Below, piece after piece: positions 53,829 to 63,366 of a DNA stretch of 64,000 bases. A program made the position numbers and the translations under genes. The notes under the pieces were generated by a model. It was given only the letters and a program-made list of their open reading frames with translations. It was not told where the DNA came from and searched no databases. The DNA comes from Cerasicoccus maritimus (GTDB taxonomy: Bacteria > Verrucomicrobiota > Verrucomicrobiia > Opitutales > Cerasicoccaceae), in NCBI GenBank assembly GCA_031296935.1, contig JAVDPD010000022.1:1-64000 (forward strand), written 5' to 3'. Positions within the stretch are counted from its first letter, which is position 1. Each line of letters starts with the position of its first letter.

Positions 53829-55730
53829 TTATTCTACGCGCTGTAGTTTGTAGAACACTGGCACCTCAGCATCGGCATCTATAGTGAAGCTGCCTGAGGT
53901 ATCTCCGTCTATTACCTGGAAAAACTGGACGGGGGTAAAGGTCTGAAGGTCAGTGGAAGTCATGAGTTCGACCATATCATACTCCGGTTGATCCCAGGTT
54001 CCCACACCGTCCTCAAAGGAGGTCAGGCGGAAGAAGTCACTGGCGTTAGTGGGATCAGTGTCACCCAGAAATTCCTGTTCGTTAGTTTGTCCGTCATTGT
54101 CGAAATCATCGTCTGGGCCCATGTTGGCTCCAGGCGATGTTTGCCCAAAGTATGTGGTCATCCAGGAGTCTGGTAGACCATCCGGAGCCCCGCTGGGGCG
54201 GGTGTCCAAGAGGATTGCTTTGAGGCTTATGATAAAAGCGCCGGATTGGTATTGGCCGTCGCTGGCGCGTAATATTAAACGGCGCCCGGTGAAGAATGCA
54301 GGTGGAGTGGCAACGCTGTCGCCAAAAGTAGAGGAGGGGGTGAACTCCACGTAGGTGTCATTGTCCACGATTTCACTCGTCATTTTAGTCGAGTCGACAT
54401 CTTCCAGGACTTCCAGCGTGACACTGTCGCCATCGATGTCGCCATAGGCCAGACGGTAGCGATTGATGGAATCGTTTTGAATGGGAGCAAAGCCGTTCAC
54501 CAGCTTCACGTAGCGGCTAAAGCCATAGGGCGGGGTGTTGTCGGTGGGGTAGGCCTTGGCGATAATACCCTCGTCATAGCTCGTAATGGCGGCGCCGCGC
54601 CCATCATTATGGACTTGGAAATACATCGTTGCGCCTGACAAAAACGGGTCTGCTTCAAACTGGTTTTCACTGCTATGGGCTAAGCCCAGCGCATGACCTA
54701 GTTCGTGAGTGAGCACTTCTTTGAACTTAGGTAAATTTTGCAGCGAACTCTTATCGTGGTCCAGGATGACGAATCCGCGATTCGCTTGCTCAAACTCTAA
54801 GCCATTGATGACGCCACCGGGCGGATAGGTGCTCGAAGCGGAGAAGGATTGCCCACCCAAGCCCAGAGTAGAGGTCCCATTATCAATGGTGTTAAAAGTG
54901 TCGTGGAATTGGATGAAGATATAGCCGTCTGGCTTGTAGTCTGGATTTTGGGAGCTGCTGATTAAAATATTGGCAGCCAGGGCAAACGTTTCGCTTCCCA
55001 CGATTTCCAAATCTACCGAACTGGCCGCTTCCCACGCTGCGATGGCTTCTTCAAGCGCCTCTAGGCAATCAGCGGCGCTGATGCCGGGCGGAGTCGTTGA
55101 AACGTCGTATAATACAGGGATGTAGCTTCCTCGGTCTGGGGCGAGGTAGCGCCTGGGCGTATCGCCTCCTGAGAGGCCGGTGCTTGTTACGCTTGCCTGT
55201 GAAACACTGGTTTCGGCGAGGGCGCGATAATTGGCCCCCGTCTGCGGTTCTTCGGTCAGGATGTCTCGAATGTCCTCTAGCCAGTCTTCTGCGCTTTCTT
55301 CGGCCAGAGTGTAGCTTGGGCTGACCCAATCCGCGTGGAGCGGGGTGATGCCGTAGGGTGCTTCCAGAAATTGCGGGCCGTAGGCGCTGGTCTCAAGAAT
55401 GACGAGGGCGCGCACATGGGGATTCAGGAAGGGATAGGAGCTAATGTAGTTTGCTTCTTCGCCCACGACGCCACCGGGTTGGCTGGCCCAAAAATACTGC
55501 GGCAAGGAGCCTTTAAGCGGTTCTATCACCCGAAGCAGCGCTTTGGTGCGAATGGCGCCGGTAACTGTCCGGTAGCCGGTTACATTTGTGATCTCAACAA
55601 CTGCAATTGCGTCAGCGCGGTTGATAAGCGCTTGGTTTGAGGTGTATTCTACAGACGCGCCGGAGCTGGATGCAGTGGCTGCCAGCAAAAAGAGACCGAT
55701 GAGTACTAGCTGATATATGGTTCGAATCAT
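53829..55730 (-). CDS. matrixin-like secreted metalloprotease
   Basis: Secreted protein of 633 aa starting MIRTIYQLVLIGLFLLAATA with a signal peptide; the 20-residue extension to 55790 is unlikely. The zinc site H-E-x-G-H-x2-G-x2-H is intact in VLTHELGHALGLAHSSEN, typical of matrixin/metzincin proteases. The C-terminal part carries an Asp-rich calcium-type motif (PDDDFDNDGQTNEQEFLGDT DPTNASDF) common in secreted Verrucomicrobiota proteins, and a final beta domain. It probably degrades extracellular protein. Convergent with the PilX-like gene, 13 bp apart. Confidence 0.85.
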   Translation of the reverse strand: MIRTIYQLVLIGLFLLAATASSSGASVEYTSNQALINRADAIAVVEITNVTGYRTVTGAIRTKALLRVIEPLKGSLPQYFWASQPGGVVGEEANYISSYPFLNPHVRALVILETSAYGPQFLEAPYGITPLHADWVSPSYTLAEESAEDWLEDIRDILTEEPQTGANYRALAETSVSQASVTSTGLSGGDTPRRYLAPDRGSYIPVLYDVSTTPPGISAADCLEALEEAIAAWEAASSVDLEIVGSETFALAANILISSSQNPDYKPDGYIFIQFHDTFNTIDNGTSTLGLGGQSFSASSTYPPGGVINGLEFEQANRGFVILDHDKSSLQNLPKFKEVLTHELGHALGLAHSSENQFEADPFLSGATMYFQVHNDGRGAAITSYDEGIIAKAYPTDNTPPYGFSRYVKLVNGFAPIQNDSINRYRLAYGDIDGDSVTLEVLEDVDSTKMTSEIVDNDTYVEFTPSSTFGDSVATPPAFFTGRRLILRASDGQYQSGAFIISLKAILLDTRPSGAPDGLPDSWMTTYFGQTSPGANMGPDDDFDNDGQTNEQEFLGDTDPTNASDFFRLTSFEDGVGTWDQPEYDMVELMTSTDLQTFTPVQFFQVIDGDTSGSFTIDADAEVPVFYKLQRVE

Positions 55731-55929
55731 CACGGGAGCACGGGATCTTAATTTGCAGGGACTAATAAACAGCAATGTCGATTTTGGCAATCAAGGAACG
55801 TAATACCCGATATCTTAGCAGGCTAATAGCTCATTTTGTGGTTTAGCTAAATGTTCCCATCAATAAATCTAGATGTATTGATTTAAAGTCTTGATTTTCT
55901 GCTCAGGCTGCGCACTTTGCTAGAGCCTT

Positions 55930-57102
55930 ATGAGTAAATCTTACCACTTTTCCTCGGAATCCGTGGGTGAAGGTCACCCCGATAAAGTTGCTGACTACAT
56001 CTCGGACAGCATTCTCGACGCCTGCCTCGCGCAGGACCCCAAGAGCCGTGTGGCTTGCGAAACGCTCGTGAAGAGCAACGTCGTGACGGTGGCTGGTGAA
56101 ATCACCACTTCCGCCAATTTTGACTACAACCACGTTATCCGCGAAGCTATTCGTGACATCGGCTACATCAACAGCGACGATGTTTTCCACGCTGACGAAG
56201 TTTTCATCAACAACATCCTGACCAAGCAGTCAGGTGACATCGCACAGGGGGTGGACGCCGCTGGCGCCGAAGGCAAGGACACGGAAGAGCAGGGCGCAGG
56301 CGACCAAGGCATCATGTTCGGCATCGCTTGCAACGAGACCCCCGAGCTCATGCCCGCGCCGGTCATGTATGCGCACCGTTTGCTCCGCAAAATGGCGGAA
56401 ATCCGCAAGGCCGAAAACAGCCCCGCGCCGTGGTTGCGCCCCGACTGTAAGAGCCAGGTAGCCGTTGCTTACGAAGACGGCAAGCCGGTTAAGATCAACA
56501 ACGTCGTCATCTCCACCCAGCACGCCGAAGCTGTTACGCTGGCCGAGATCAAGGAATTCCTGATCGAAAACGTCATCAAGCCTGAGCTGCCTGCCGACAT
56601 GATCGACGAAGACACCCAGTTCCTGATCAACCCAACTGGCCGTTTCGTCATTGGCGGGCCTCAAGGCGACGCTGGCCTCACCGGCCGCAAGATCATCGTC
56701 GACACTTACGGCGGCTACGGTCGTCACGGTGGGGGCGCTTTCTCCGGCAAGGACCCGTCGAAGGTCGACCGCTCGGCTGCATACATGTGCCGTTGGGTTG
56801 CCAAGAACATCGTGGCCGCAGGCCTCGCCGATAAGGTTGAGCTACAGGTCGCTTACGCAATCGGCTACCCGCACCCGACTTCGATTCACATCGACGCCTT
56901 CGGCACCGAAAAAGCTCCTCTCGAAGCCATCGTCAAGGCGGTCAAGGAAGTCTTCAGCTTCAAGCCAGCCGACATCGTCAAGCAGCTCGACCTGCTGCGT
57001 CCGATCTATCGCGACACCACTCACTATGGCCACTTCGCCAAGGAAGGTCTGCCGTGGGAATGCACGGCCAAGGCCGAAGAACTGAAATCTGCGATTTCTT
57101 AA
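55930..57102 (+). CDS. metK: S-adenosylmethionine synthase
   Basis: Methionine adenosyltransferase of 390 aa making SAM from methionine and ATP. Signatures: [20 protein letters not shown] at the N-terminus, [20 protein letters not shown], and the phosphate loop [20 protein letters not shown] with its Lys and Asp residues. The length is normal. It is followed by ahcY across a 95-bp AT-word spacer, joining SAM synthesis to removal of S-adenosylhomocysteine. I saw no SAM riboswitch upstream. Confidence 0.97.
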   Translation: MSKSYHFSSESVGEGHPDKVADYISDSILDACLAQDPKSRVACETLVKSNVVTVAGEITTSANFDYNHVIREAIRDIGYINSDDVFHADEVFINNILTKQSGDIAQGVDAAGAEGKDTEEQGAGDQGIMFGIACNETPELMPAPVMYAHRLLRKMAEIRKAENSPAPWLRPDCKSQVAVAYEDGKPVKINNVVISTQHAEAVTLAEIKEFLIENVIKPELPADMIDEDTQFLINPTGRFVIGGPQGDAGLTGRKIIVDTYGGYGRHGGGAFSGKDPSKVDRSAAYMCRWVAKNIVAAGLADKVELQVAYAIGYPHPTSIHIDAFGTEKAPLEAIVKAVKEVFSFKPADIVKQLDLLRPIYRDTTHYGHFAKEGLPWECTAKAEELKSAIS

Positions 57103-57104
57103 AA

Positions 57105-57195
57105 TTATGAATTATGAATTATGAATGCTGAAAACTATCAGCACGTTCGCAGTCGATTTCATAATTCATAATTCTGAATTCATAATTCAGCAATT
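57105..57195. repeat. ATTATGAATT word inverted repeat between metK and ahcY
   Basis: AATTATGAATTATGAATTAT words on the left and TTCATAATTCATAATTC words on the right surround a GC-richer loop, so the metK-ahcY spacer can form a long AT-rich hairpin. Same style as other spacers in this window, with different words. It occupies nearly the whole spacer. Confidence 0.75.
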
Positions 57196-57197
57196 AC

Positions 57198-58637
57198 ATG
57201 AGCACCGTAACAGAAACAACCACTGACTATAAAGTTCGCGACATCACGTTGGCCGATTTCGGCCGCAAGGAAGTCGAGATCGCTCAATTCGAAATGCCGG
57301 GCCTCATGGCCACGCGCGAAAAGTATGCCGGCGAGCAGCCCCTGAAGGGCGTCCGTATCATGGGCTCGCTGCACATGACGATTCAGACCGCTGTTCTGAT
57401 CGAAACCCTGAAGGCACTCGGTGCTGACGTGCGCTGGTGCTCCTGCAACATTTACTCCACCCAGGACCACGCGGCGGCTTATGTCGCGAAGAACCTCGGT
57501 GTGCCGGTCTTTGCCTGGAAGGGCGAAACCCTCGAGGAATACTGGTGGTGCACTGAGCAGGCCCTCACTTGGCCGGACGGCACAGGCCCGCAGCTCATCG
57601 TTGACGACGGTGGCGACGCGACGCTCCTCATCCACAAGGGCTTCGAGCTCGAGAATGGCGACAAGTGGGTCGACAGCGATTCCAGCAGCCTCGAAGAGCA
57701 AGTCATCAAGAAGCTGCTCAAGAAGATCAACGCTGATAAGCCGAACCACTGGCACAGCGTGATGGAAGACTGGAAGGGCGTTTCCGAAGAAACGACTACC
57801 GGCGTTCACCGCCTCTACGAAATGCACAAGAAGGGCAAGCTCCTCGTGCCGGCGATCAACGTCAACGACTCTGTCACCAAGAGCAAGTTTGACAACCTTT
57901 ACGGCTGCCGCGAGTCCCTCGTGGACGGCATCAAGCGCGCCACCGACGTCATGATTTCGGGCAAGGTTGCCGTGATCTGTGGTTACGGCGACGTGGGCAA
58001 GGGCTGCGCCCAAGCCATGCGCGCTCAAGGCGCTCAAGTGGTGGTCACCGAAGTTGATCCGATTTGCGCACTGCAAGCCGCCATGGAAGGTTTCCGTGTG
58101 CTGACCGTTGAAGACACTCTTGGCTGGGGCGACATCTATGTCACCACCACGGGCAACTTCGGCATCATCAGCGCTGACCAGATGTCCAAGATGAAGGATC
58201 AGGCCATCGTCTGCAACATCGGCCACTTCGACAACGAAATCGAAGTCGATAAGCTGAACGACATGCCCGGCGTCGACCACGAGGAAATCAAGCCCGACAA
58301 CCAGGGCGCGGTGGACAAATACACTTTCCCGACCGGCAACTGCATTTACCTGCTGGCCAAGGGCCGCCTCGTCAACCTAGGTTGCGCAACGGGTCACCCG
58401 TCCTTCGTGATGTCGAACAGCTTCACCAACCAGGTGCTCGCTCAAGTTGAGCTCTGGAAGAACGTCGAAACCTACAAGCCAGGTGTTTACATCCTGCCGA
58501 AGCACCTCGACGAAGAAGTCGCTCGCCTGCACCTGCAGAAGATCGGCTGCAAGCTGACCAAACTCTCGCCCGAGCAGGCAGAATACATCGGCGTAACGGT
58601 TGAGGGCCCCTACAAGCCTGAGCACTATCGCTACTAG
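57198..58637 (+). CDS. ahcY: adenosylhomocysteinase
   Basis: S-adenosylhomocysteine hydrolase of 479 aa, splitting SAH into homocysteine and adenosine in the activated methyl cycle. Signatures: [33 protein letters not shown], the NAD site [15 protein letters not shown], and the C-terminal [21 protein letters not shown] ending PEHYRY. The insert near residues 150-190 ([16 protein letters not shown]) is typical of the long bacterial/plant-type enzyme. Followed by an intrinsic terminator. Confidence 0.97.
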   Translation: MSTVTETTTDYKVRDITLADFGRKEVEIAQFEMPGLMATREKYAGEQPLKGVRIMGSLHMTIQTAVLIETLKALGADVRWCSCNIYSTQDHAAAYVAKNLGVPVFAWKGETLEEYWWCTEQALTWPDGTGPQLIVDDGGDATLLIHKGFELENGDKWVDSDSSSLEEQVIKKLLKKINADKPNHWHSVMEDWKGVSEETTTGVHRLYEMHKKGKLLVPAINVNDSVTKSKFDNLYGCRESLVDGIKRATDVMISGKVAVICGYGDVGKGCAQAMRAQGAQVVVTEVDPICALQAAMEGFRVLTVEDTLGWGDIYVTTTGNFGIISADQMSKMKDQAIVCNIGHFDNEIEVDKLNDMPGVDHEEIKPDNQGAVDKYTFPTGNCIYLLAKGRLVNLGCATGHPSFVMSNSFTNQVLAQVELWKNVETYKPGVYILPKHLDEEVARLHLQKIGCKLTKLSPEQAEYIGVTVEGPYKPEHYRY

Positions 58638-58658
58638 AATTCGAGGAATGACTTTTTC

Positions 58659-58687
58659 AAACCGCTCCAATTTGGGGCGGTTTTTTT
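58659..58687 (+). terminator. intrinsic terminator after ahcY
   Basis: Stem ACCGCTCCAA / TTGGGGCGGT (one G-T pair) followed by seven T, about 20 bp beyond the ahcY stop codon. Confidence 0.85.
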
Positions 58688-58713
58688 GTCAATAATTTTA
58701 GAGGAGGCGACAA

Positions 58714-59943
58714 ATGTCCGCTCGCCAAATCTCCAAAAATCACTTGGATGAATTAGTGCCGCCTGCTGAAGGTATTAGTTTCGTTCAACAGCTTCCCCTT
58801 ATTAAATCTTTGCGGGAGGCCGTCGATCCCGGTGTCTATCGACGTTTGCCGAAGGACTGGCTGATCGCGTTGACTGATGTTCAGGGTTCCACGGAAAATC
58901 TGCGTCTTGGGCGCTACAAGGAAGTCAATGGGGTGGGCGTTGCGGCCATTGCGGGCGTGCGCAACCAACACAAACCAGAGGAAATTCCGTTCGTATTTGG
59001 TGGTGACGGCGCAACGTTCTGTTTGCCGCCAGAGCGTCGGGCGGATGTCGAAGCGGTGCTGCGGGCCAGCAGTCGTATGGCGCGCGAGGACTTCGGGCTC
59101 AAGCTGCGCATTGGCATTGTCCCGCACGCGGACATCATTGCGCAGGGGAGGGAAGTGCGGGTAGCGCGGCTTCAACTGACCGAGTGGGTTACGCAGACCA
59201 TGTTCATGGGAGGCGGCTTGGAAAAGGCAGACGAGCTGGTCAAGGATCCGCGGGCGGATAACCCGTACCGGCTCACGGAAGAAGGCCCGCAAAACGCTGA
59301 TTTCTCTGGCTTGGAATGCCGCTGGGATAATGTCCCAAGCCGACATGGAGAAACGGTGGCTTACATTTTTCGGGCGATGGGCACGGAGCATCAGCGCGCG
59401 TCGATCTTCCGTCAGTTAATTGCGATGGTGGAGGACGCATATGGCGACTCGGAGCAGTCCAATCCTCTCCATTTGGGTGGGCTCAAGCTCACCAACAAGC
59501 CGGCTTTGCTGCGGCTTGAGCAACGGGTGAGGACGTTTGCCCAGAACGCTGTGCGTCGCTGGAGCTATGGCAAATACTTGCGCCTCCAAATCATCGTTGG
59601 ACGGATTATCATGAAGTATGGGCTGAAGTTTGCGGGGGTAGACTGGAGCCATTATCAACGGGACCTGATTGCTAACGCTGATTTTCGTAAGATAGACGAC
59701 TGTTTACGTTTTGTCTTGTCGGGCACAACAGGGCAACGCGAAGAGCTGATTGCCCGCGTCAAAGAAGCATTCAAGCCAGAGCAGCTTGTTTTCGGGAGTC
59801 ACGTGGCTGACTCAGCGATCATGACGTGTGTTATTGACGACTATCAGCACGAGCACCTTCATTTTGTGGACGGTGCTGATGGCGGCTACGCCTTGGCCGC
59901 CAAGCAAATGAAAGCCAAAATAAAGGCGCTTGAAACAGCCTGA
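58714..59943 (+). CDS. DUF3095 family protein (nucleotide-cyclase-like)
   Basis: A 409-aa cytoplasmic protein of the DUF3095 type. Residues ~45-130 resemble a class III nucleotide cyclase: a metal-binding-like Asp in LIALTDVQGSTENLRLGRYK, then VFGGDGATFCLPPERRAD. The rest has DFSGLECRWDNVPSRHGETV and C-terminal HFVDGADGGYALAAKQMK. Whether it makes a cyclic nucleotide is unknown. A strong ribosome binding site (GAGGAGG, 58702-58708) supports the start. In principle it could supply a ligand for the cNMP-binding ATPase at 11.7-13.7 kb, but this is speculation. Confidence 0.82.
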   Translation: MSARQISKNHLDELVPPAEGISFVQQLPLIKSLREAVDPGVYRRLPKDWLIALTDVQGSTENLRLGRYKEVNGVGVAAIAGVRNQHKPEEIPFVFGGDGATFCLPPERRADVEAVLRASSRMAREDFGLKLRIGIVPHADIIAQGREVRVARLQLTEWVTQTMFMGGGLEKADELVKDPRADNPYRLTEEGPQNADFSGLECRWDNVPSRHGETVAYIFRAMGTEHQRASIFRQLIAMVEDAYGDSEQSNPLHLGGLKLTNKPALLRLEQRVRTFAQNAVRRWSYGKYLRLQIIVGRIIMKYGLKFAGVDWSHYQRDLIANADFRKIDDCLRFVLSGTTGQREELIARVKEAFKPEQLVFGSHVADSAIMTCVIDDYQHEHLHFVDGADGGYALAAKQMKAKIKALETA

Positions 59944-60023
59944 TTGAGGCCGCTTATCAGGGGCATCAAAATTTGGAGCGTTTTCAAATTGCCGCCCGTG
60001 CTTGAGGCCGCAATATTCCGATT

Positions 60024-60926
60024 ATGGCACTTAAGCTGAAACCCGTTGATATCATCCGTAACAATTCCCCGGAAATGGAGCCAGTCCCGACTGGCCAAAA
60101 GCCTAAGCTGAAAAAGCTCAAGGGCATCCGCGCTGTCTTGTTCGACATTTATGGCACGCTCTTTCAGAGCGGAGTGGGCGACATCTCACTCGTTGCAAAC
60201 GACAAATCCAAAACCCGCGAAAAACTCATTCGTCAATCGATTGAAGAGGTCGGCTTCATTCTTCTGGATGAGAAAACGCCGATCAATGAACTCTTCCTCG
60301 ACACGATTAAGGCCGAGCAGGACATCCGTCGCGATCAGGGGACGCCGTTTCCCGAGGTGGACATCATCGGCGTGTGGGAGGACCTGCTCGGGCAACTCGA
60401 AGCCTATGAGCTGATCCGTGGTCGCAGCACGCGCAACAACCTTATGCAGCTCGCAACGCTCTTCGAGGTGCGCGTGAATCCGGTTTACCCGATGCCTGGC
60501 GTGCTCGATGTTTTTGAAAGCTGCCTCGACAAAGGCAAGAGCCTCGGACTCGTTTCCAATGCGCAGGCTTTCACGCCGCTCTTATTCGATGCCTTCTTTG
60601 AAGACAGCCCACATGATCTTGGTTTGGAAGAATTGCTCTGCATTTATTCCTATGAACACAGTGTGGCCAAGCCCGGCCCTGGTCTCTACGAAATCGCCAA
60701 GGAGCGCCTCCAAGCCCTTGACGGCATTGCACCAGAAGAAACTCTCTTCATCGGCAACGATTTGCGCAACGATATTTGGCCTGCGCAGGAACTAGGATTT
60801 AAGACTGCGCTCTTTGCAGGTGACAACCGTTCTCTGCGCCTCAGAGAGGATGATTCCGATTGTCAGGACGTAACGCCCGACTTGGTCGTTACTGAGCTTG
60901 AGCAGATACCCGAGTGCTTTGGATAG
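60024..60926 (+). CDS. HAD family hydrolase
   Basis: Haloacid-dehalogenase superfamily protein of 300 aa with a ~40-residue polar leader. Motif I is RAVLFDIYGTLFQSG (Asp-x-Tyr, as in L-2-haloacid dehalogenases and related enzymes), motif II LGLVSNAQAFTP, motif III the Lys in HSVAKPGPGLYEI, and motif IV TLFIGNDLRNDIWPAQELGF. A cap domain lies between motifs I and II. Substrate unknown. Monocistronic as seen here. Confidence 0.85.
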   Translation: MALKLKPVDIIRNNSPEMEPVPTGQKPKLKKLKGIRAVLFDIYGTLFQSGVGDISLVANDKSKTREKLIRQSIEEVGFILLDEKTPINELFLDTIKAEQDIRRDQGTPFPEVDIIGVWEDLLGQLEAYELIRGRSTRNNLMQLATLFEVRVNPVYPMPGVLDVFESCLDKGKSLGLVSNAQAFTPLLFDAFFEDSPHDLGLEELLCIYSYEHSVAKPGPGLYEIAKERLQALDGIAPEETLFIGNDLRNDIWPAQELGFKTALFAGDNRSLRLREDDSDCQDVTPDLVVTELEQIPECFG

Positions 60927-61094
60927 TCATGGTATTTTGAGAGCGCTAAAGAAGCAGGCGTTTAACACGAACTATAAACTTGGCCTGCTGGTATTCTGCC
61001 GGCAGGCCTTCGAGTAATTTGCGCAAACGATGCAACTTGAATCCACAATGCACTAACCGCTTGCGCGATAGCTCAATTTTAGCAATTTAAACGC

Positions 61095-61871
61095 GTGCCT
61101 GACAAACTCAGACTCGTCACTTTCAATATCGCTCACGGGCGCGGATTGTCTCTCTACCAGAAGTTCAGTTCTCCGGAGCGTATTCGCAAAAACCTGCGAG
61201 CAATCGGTGAGCTCATGAAAAGAGTGGATGCCGATATTGTCGCCATGCAGGAGGTTGATGAGGATTCGCATTGGAACTGGAACATCAATCTGCTCAAGGA
61301 GATCCAGGCCGCCGCTGGGTACGAGTATGCGGAGTTGGGCGTGAATAATCGCCGCGAGGGCAAGCGCCCGCTGTCTTACGGTAACGCAATCCTTTCCCGC
61401 TACCCACTAGAGCATTGGCATAACCAGGCTTTTGGGGAAGCCACGTTAGGCGAGAAAGGGTTTCTCTACGCGGAAATTCTCTATAAGGGACAGGTGCTGC
61501 CTTTGCTCAACGTTCATCTGGATTTTCGTTCGCGCAAGCGTCGCTTGGAGCAGGTCGAACAGATCGTAGACTATATCATCGAGAATGCACATCGTGGTCC
61601 GGACGAACGTCCGCTCGCGCCTATTATCTGCGGAGATTTCAACAGTCGTTCACGCCCGAAGGCAGACGCCGTCCACCACCTGTTTCAGCACATCCTCAAG
61701 CACCGCGAATATCATCTCTACCCGCGGGACAAGCGGACCTTCCCTGCGCATTTGCCCAGCAAAACGATCGACTTTGTTTTTCTGCCCGAGCCTTATCGGA
61801 TGACCGCCTGTGAGGTGCTGCCTGGGTTCTTTTCTGACCACAAGCCTGTGCTGCTGGAGTTCGATGTATAG
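61095..61871 (+). CDS. endonuclease/exonuclease/phosphatase family protein
   Basis: EEP-fold phosphodiesterase of 258 aa. Conserved positions: Asn in LRLVTFNIAHGRGL, Glu in VAMQEVDEDSHW, the NVHLDF block, the Asp/Asn pair in IICGDFNSRS, and the C-terminal IDFVFL...FFSDHKPVLLEFDV with the catalytic Asp-His. The start is a GTG at 61095, since the fold begins at once. It may act on nucleic acid, phospholipid head groups or phosphoesters; no signal peptide is seen. Confidence 0.87.
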   Translation: MPDKLRLVTFNIAHGRGLSLYQKFSSPERIRKNLRAIGELMKRVDADIVAMQEVDEDSHWNWNINLLKEIQAAAGYEYAELGVNNRREGKRPLSYGNAILSRYPLEHWHNQAFGEATLGEKGFLYAEILYKGQVLPLLNVHLDFRSRKRRLEQVEQIVDYIIENAHRGPDERPLAPIICGDFNSRSRPKADAVHHLFQHILKHREYHLYPRDKRTFPAHLPSKTIDFVFLPEPYRMTACEVLPGFFSDHKPVLLEFDV

Positions 61872-61950
61872 GCTGACCGAAAGCATGCATCGTCCTTGAA
61901 ACTGGCGAACGGCTGCACCTTGGTATTGGCAGTACGTTTGTGAAGATACT

Positions 61951-62170
61951 AGAGCGCTTTTCATCTAACTTGGCCGATCAGGCCGCAGTGATTTTTCGAG
62001 TCCAGCAAGGCGGCTTGAGCGTAGCGCACTGGAAGTGCGTGAGTGAAAAGCCAACGAAGCTGACGTGGAAAAGCGCTCGGTTAAAGGCTTAGGCCAGATT
62101 GGAAGGTCGCGGCGTTGGCATTTCAATCTCATCCCCACCTGATTCGGCCAAGTTAGATGAAAAATGCGCT
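61951..62170. mobile_element. MITE-like inverted-repeat element
   Basis: A 220-bp non-coding unit between convergent genes. The left arm at 61953-61982 (GAGCGCTTTTCATCTAACTT then GGCCGATCAGG) is inverted with few differences at 62138-62170 (CCTGATTCGGCCAAGTTAGA then TGAAAAATGCGC). The interior (CGAGTCCAGCAAGGCGGCTT and AAGCCAACGAAGCTGACGTG) has no coding capacity. It resembles a non-autonomous repeat; the sequence differs from the 43014 element. Confidence 0.68.
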
Positions 62171-62184
62171 ACCAGAGAAGCCGC

Positions 62185-63198
62185 TCAGCTTGTGCGGATG
62201 GGCAGGCTTTTGCCTTCGACCCATTGGGGGACCATCACGATTTCCTTGGGGTAGGTGGGAAAGCCTTTTTCGCCGTGGGCAATTTGTTCAGCGACCATGC
62301 GAGCGCCAGCAATGTAGAGCTCCGACATTTGGGAGTCGCAGCCGGCAATGCCGCAGAATGAGTTTGTGGTGATGGAGCAGTAGGTGGGAAACTGGCTATG
62401 CAGACCTACCTGCTCGTATGCTTTGCGAAGGTCGGTATAGGGCAAGATGACGACGTCGGGGCGGCATTCACGGAGCCAGTCGATGGTGGTCGCGCCCAAG
62501 TCGGGATGTGACTTTTGCTTTTGGATTACGCGCCAAAAACAGTGGATGCCCTCGTTGCGGCGGCGATGTTGAAAACTATAGATAGCGCCGAGACGGGCGT
62601 CGTCATCCCAGGGGTTGACGGACTCAGTGCAGAGCATCGCCATGCGCCGGTAGCCGCGTTTGGCGACTTCGACGAGGGTCGTCATGGTGAAGTCAAAGGG
62701 GCTGTGGCGCACGAGGTTGAAGGGGAGTGCAGTGTTGCCGCGGGAGACTTTGGCGACGGAGAAATCACTCCACGGCAGGGCGAGCGGGTCCTCGCCGTTG
62801 AAATCGATGTTGCGCCATTGGAGCAGGATGCCGGACACGCCCTGATGATAAAGTTCGCGCAGGAGGCGGCGGAAGTTCGTGTGCTTATTAATTTGCACGA
62901 TTCGGAAATTCGTCTGGGTGGCCGTGCGAACTTGCTCTTCAATGCCATCCTCAAGCGGATTTTCAGAGAGGAATGCGATTTCGAGGTTTCTGGCTTCGCT
63001 GTGCGAGCGGTGGCGCTTGCTGGCGAGCATCGAGGCTACGGTGTCGATCTGGTAGCCCATGCGCTGTGCGACGGCCAGGATGTGCTCCCGTTTGGCCGCG
63101 GAAACGCCGACTTTGCCGCGAAGCGCCAGAGAGACAGCGGCAGTGGATACGCCTGCGGCTTGGGCGACGTCTTCGCGTTTTACAAGGGGCTTGTTCAT
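62185..63198 (-). CDS. LacI family transcriptional regulator
   Basis: Sugar-responsive type regulator of 337 aa. The N-terminal LacI helix-turn-helix and hinge helix are at residues 5-55 (VKREDVAQAAGVSTAAVSLA, REHILAVAQRMGYQID). The periplasmic-binding-protein-like effector domain follows (SGILLQWRNIDFNGEDPLAL, RRMAMLCTES). A perfect 14-bp palindrome typical of LacI operators lies 6 bp upstream of the start, suggesting autorepression. It is divergent from the secreted LamG-like gene at 63367, a likely co-regulated partner. Confidence 0.9.
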   Translation of the reverse strand: MNKPLVKREDVAQAAGVSTAAVSLALRGKVGVSAAKREHILAVAQRMGYQIDTVASMLASKRHRSHSEARNLEIAFLSENPLEDGIEEQVRTATQTNFRIVQINKHTNFRRLLRELYHQGVSGILLQWRNIDFNGEDPLALPWSDFSVAKVSRGNTALPFNLVRHSPFDFTMTTLVEVAKRGYRRMAMLCTESVNPWDDDARLGAIYSFQHRRRNEGIHCFWRVIQKQKSHPDLGATTIDWLRECRPDVVILPYTDLRKAYEQVGLHSQFPTYCSITTNSFCGIAGCDSQMSELYIAGARMVAEQIAHGEKGFPTYPKEIVMVPQWVEGKSLPIRTS

Positions 63199-63204
63199 AG
63201 ATTG

Positions 63205-63218
63205 CTTACGCGCGTAAG
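63205..63218. promoter_or_regulatory. candidate LacI-type operator
   Basis: CTTACGCGCGTAAG is a perfect 14-bp palindrome with a central CG, the form bound by LacI-family dimers. It lies between the lacI-type start (63198) and the divergent gene at 63367, so it could control either. Confidence 0.65.
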
Positions 63219-63366
63219 TTTTGGGGGAATTGACGATTTTTCAAGGGTCATTTTAAGTTAAGTGCTATTGCGTGCTGTCGCTTCACGGGTGTGTCAAACT
63301 CATGTCATGCAGACTGTGGCAATCACCTCTACCCAAATATTAGAAACCCCTACCCGGAGCAAAAAT

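Noticed and set aside
55791..55929. SAM or SAH riboswitch upstream of metK
   Set aside because: I looked for the paired elements of known SAM riboswitch classes and saw none; the leader is short and AT-rich.
57103..57197. SAH riboswitch upstream of ahcY
   Set aside because: The spacer is taken up by AT-rich inverted words and lacks the GC-rich SAH aptamer core.
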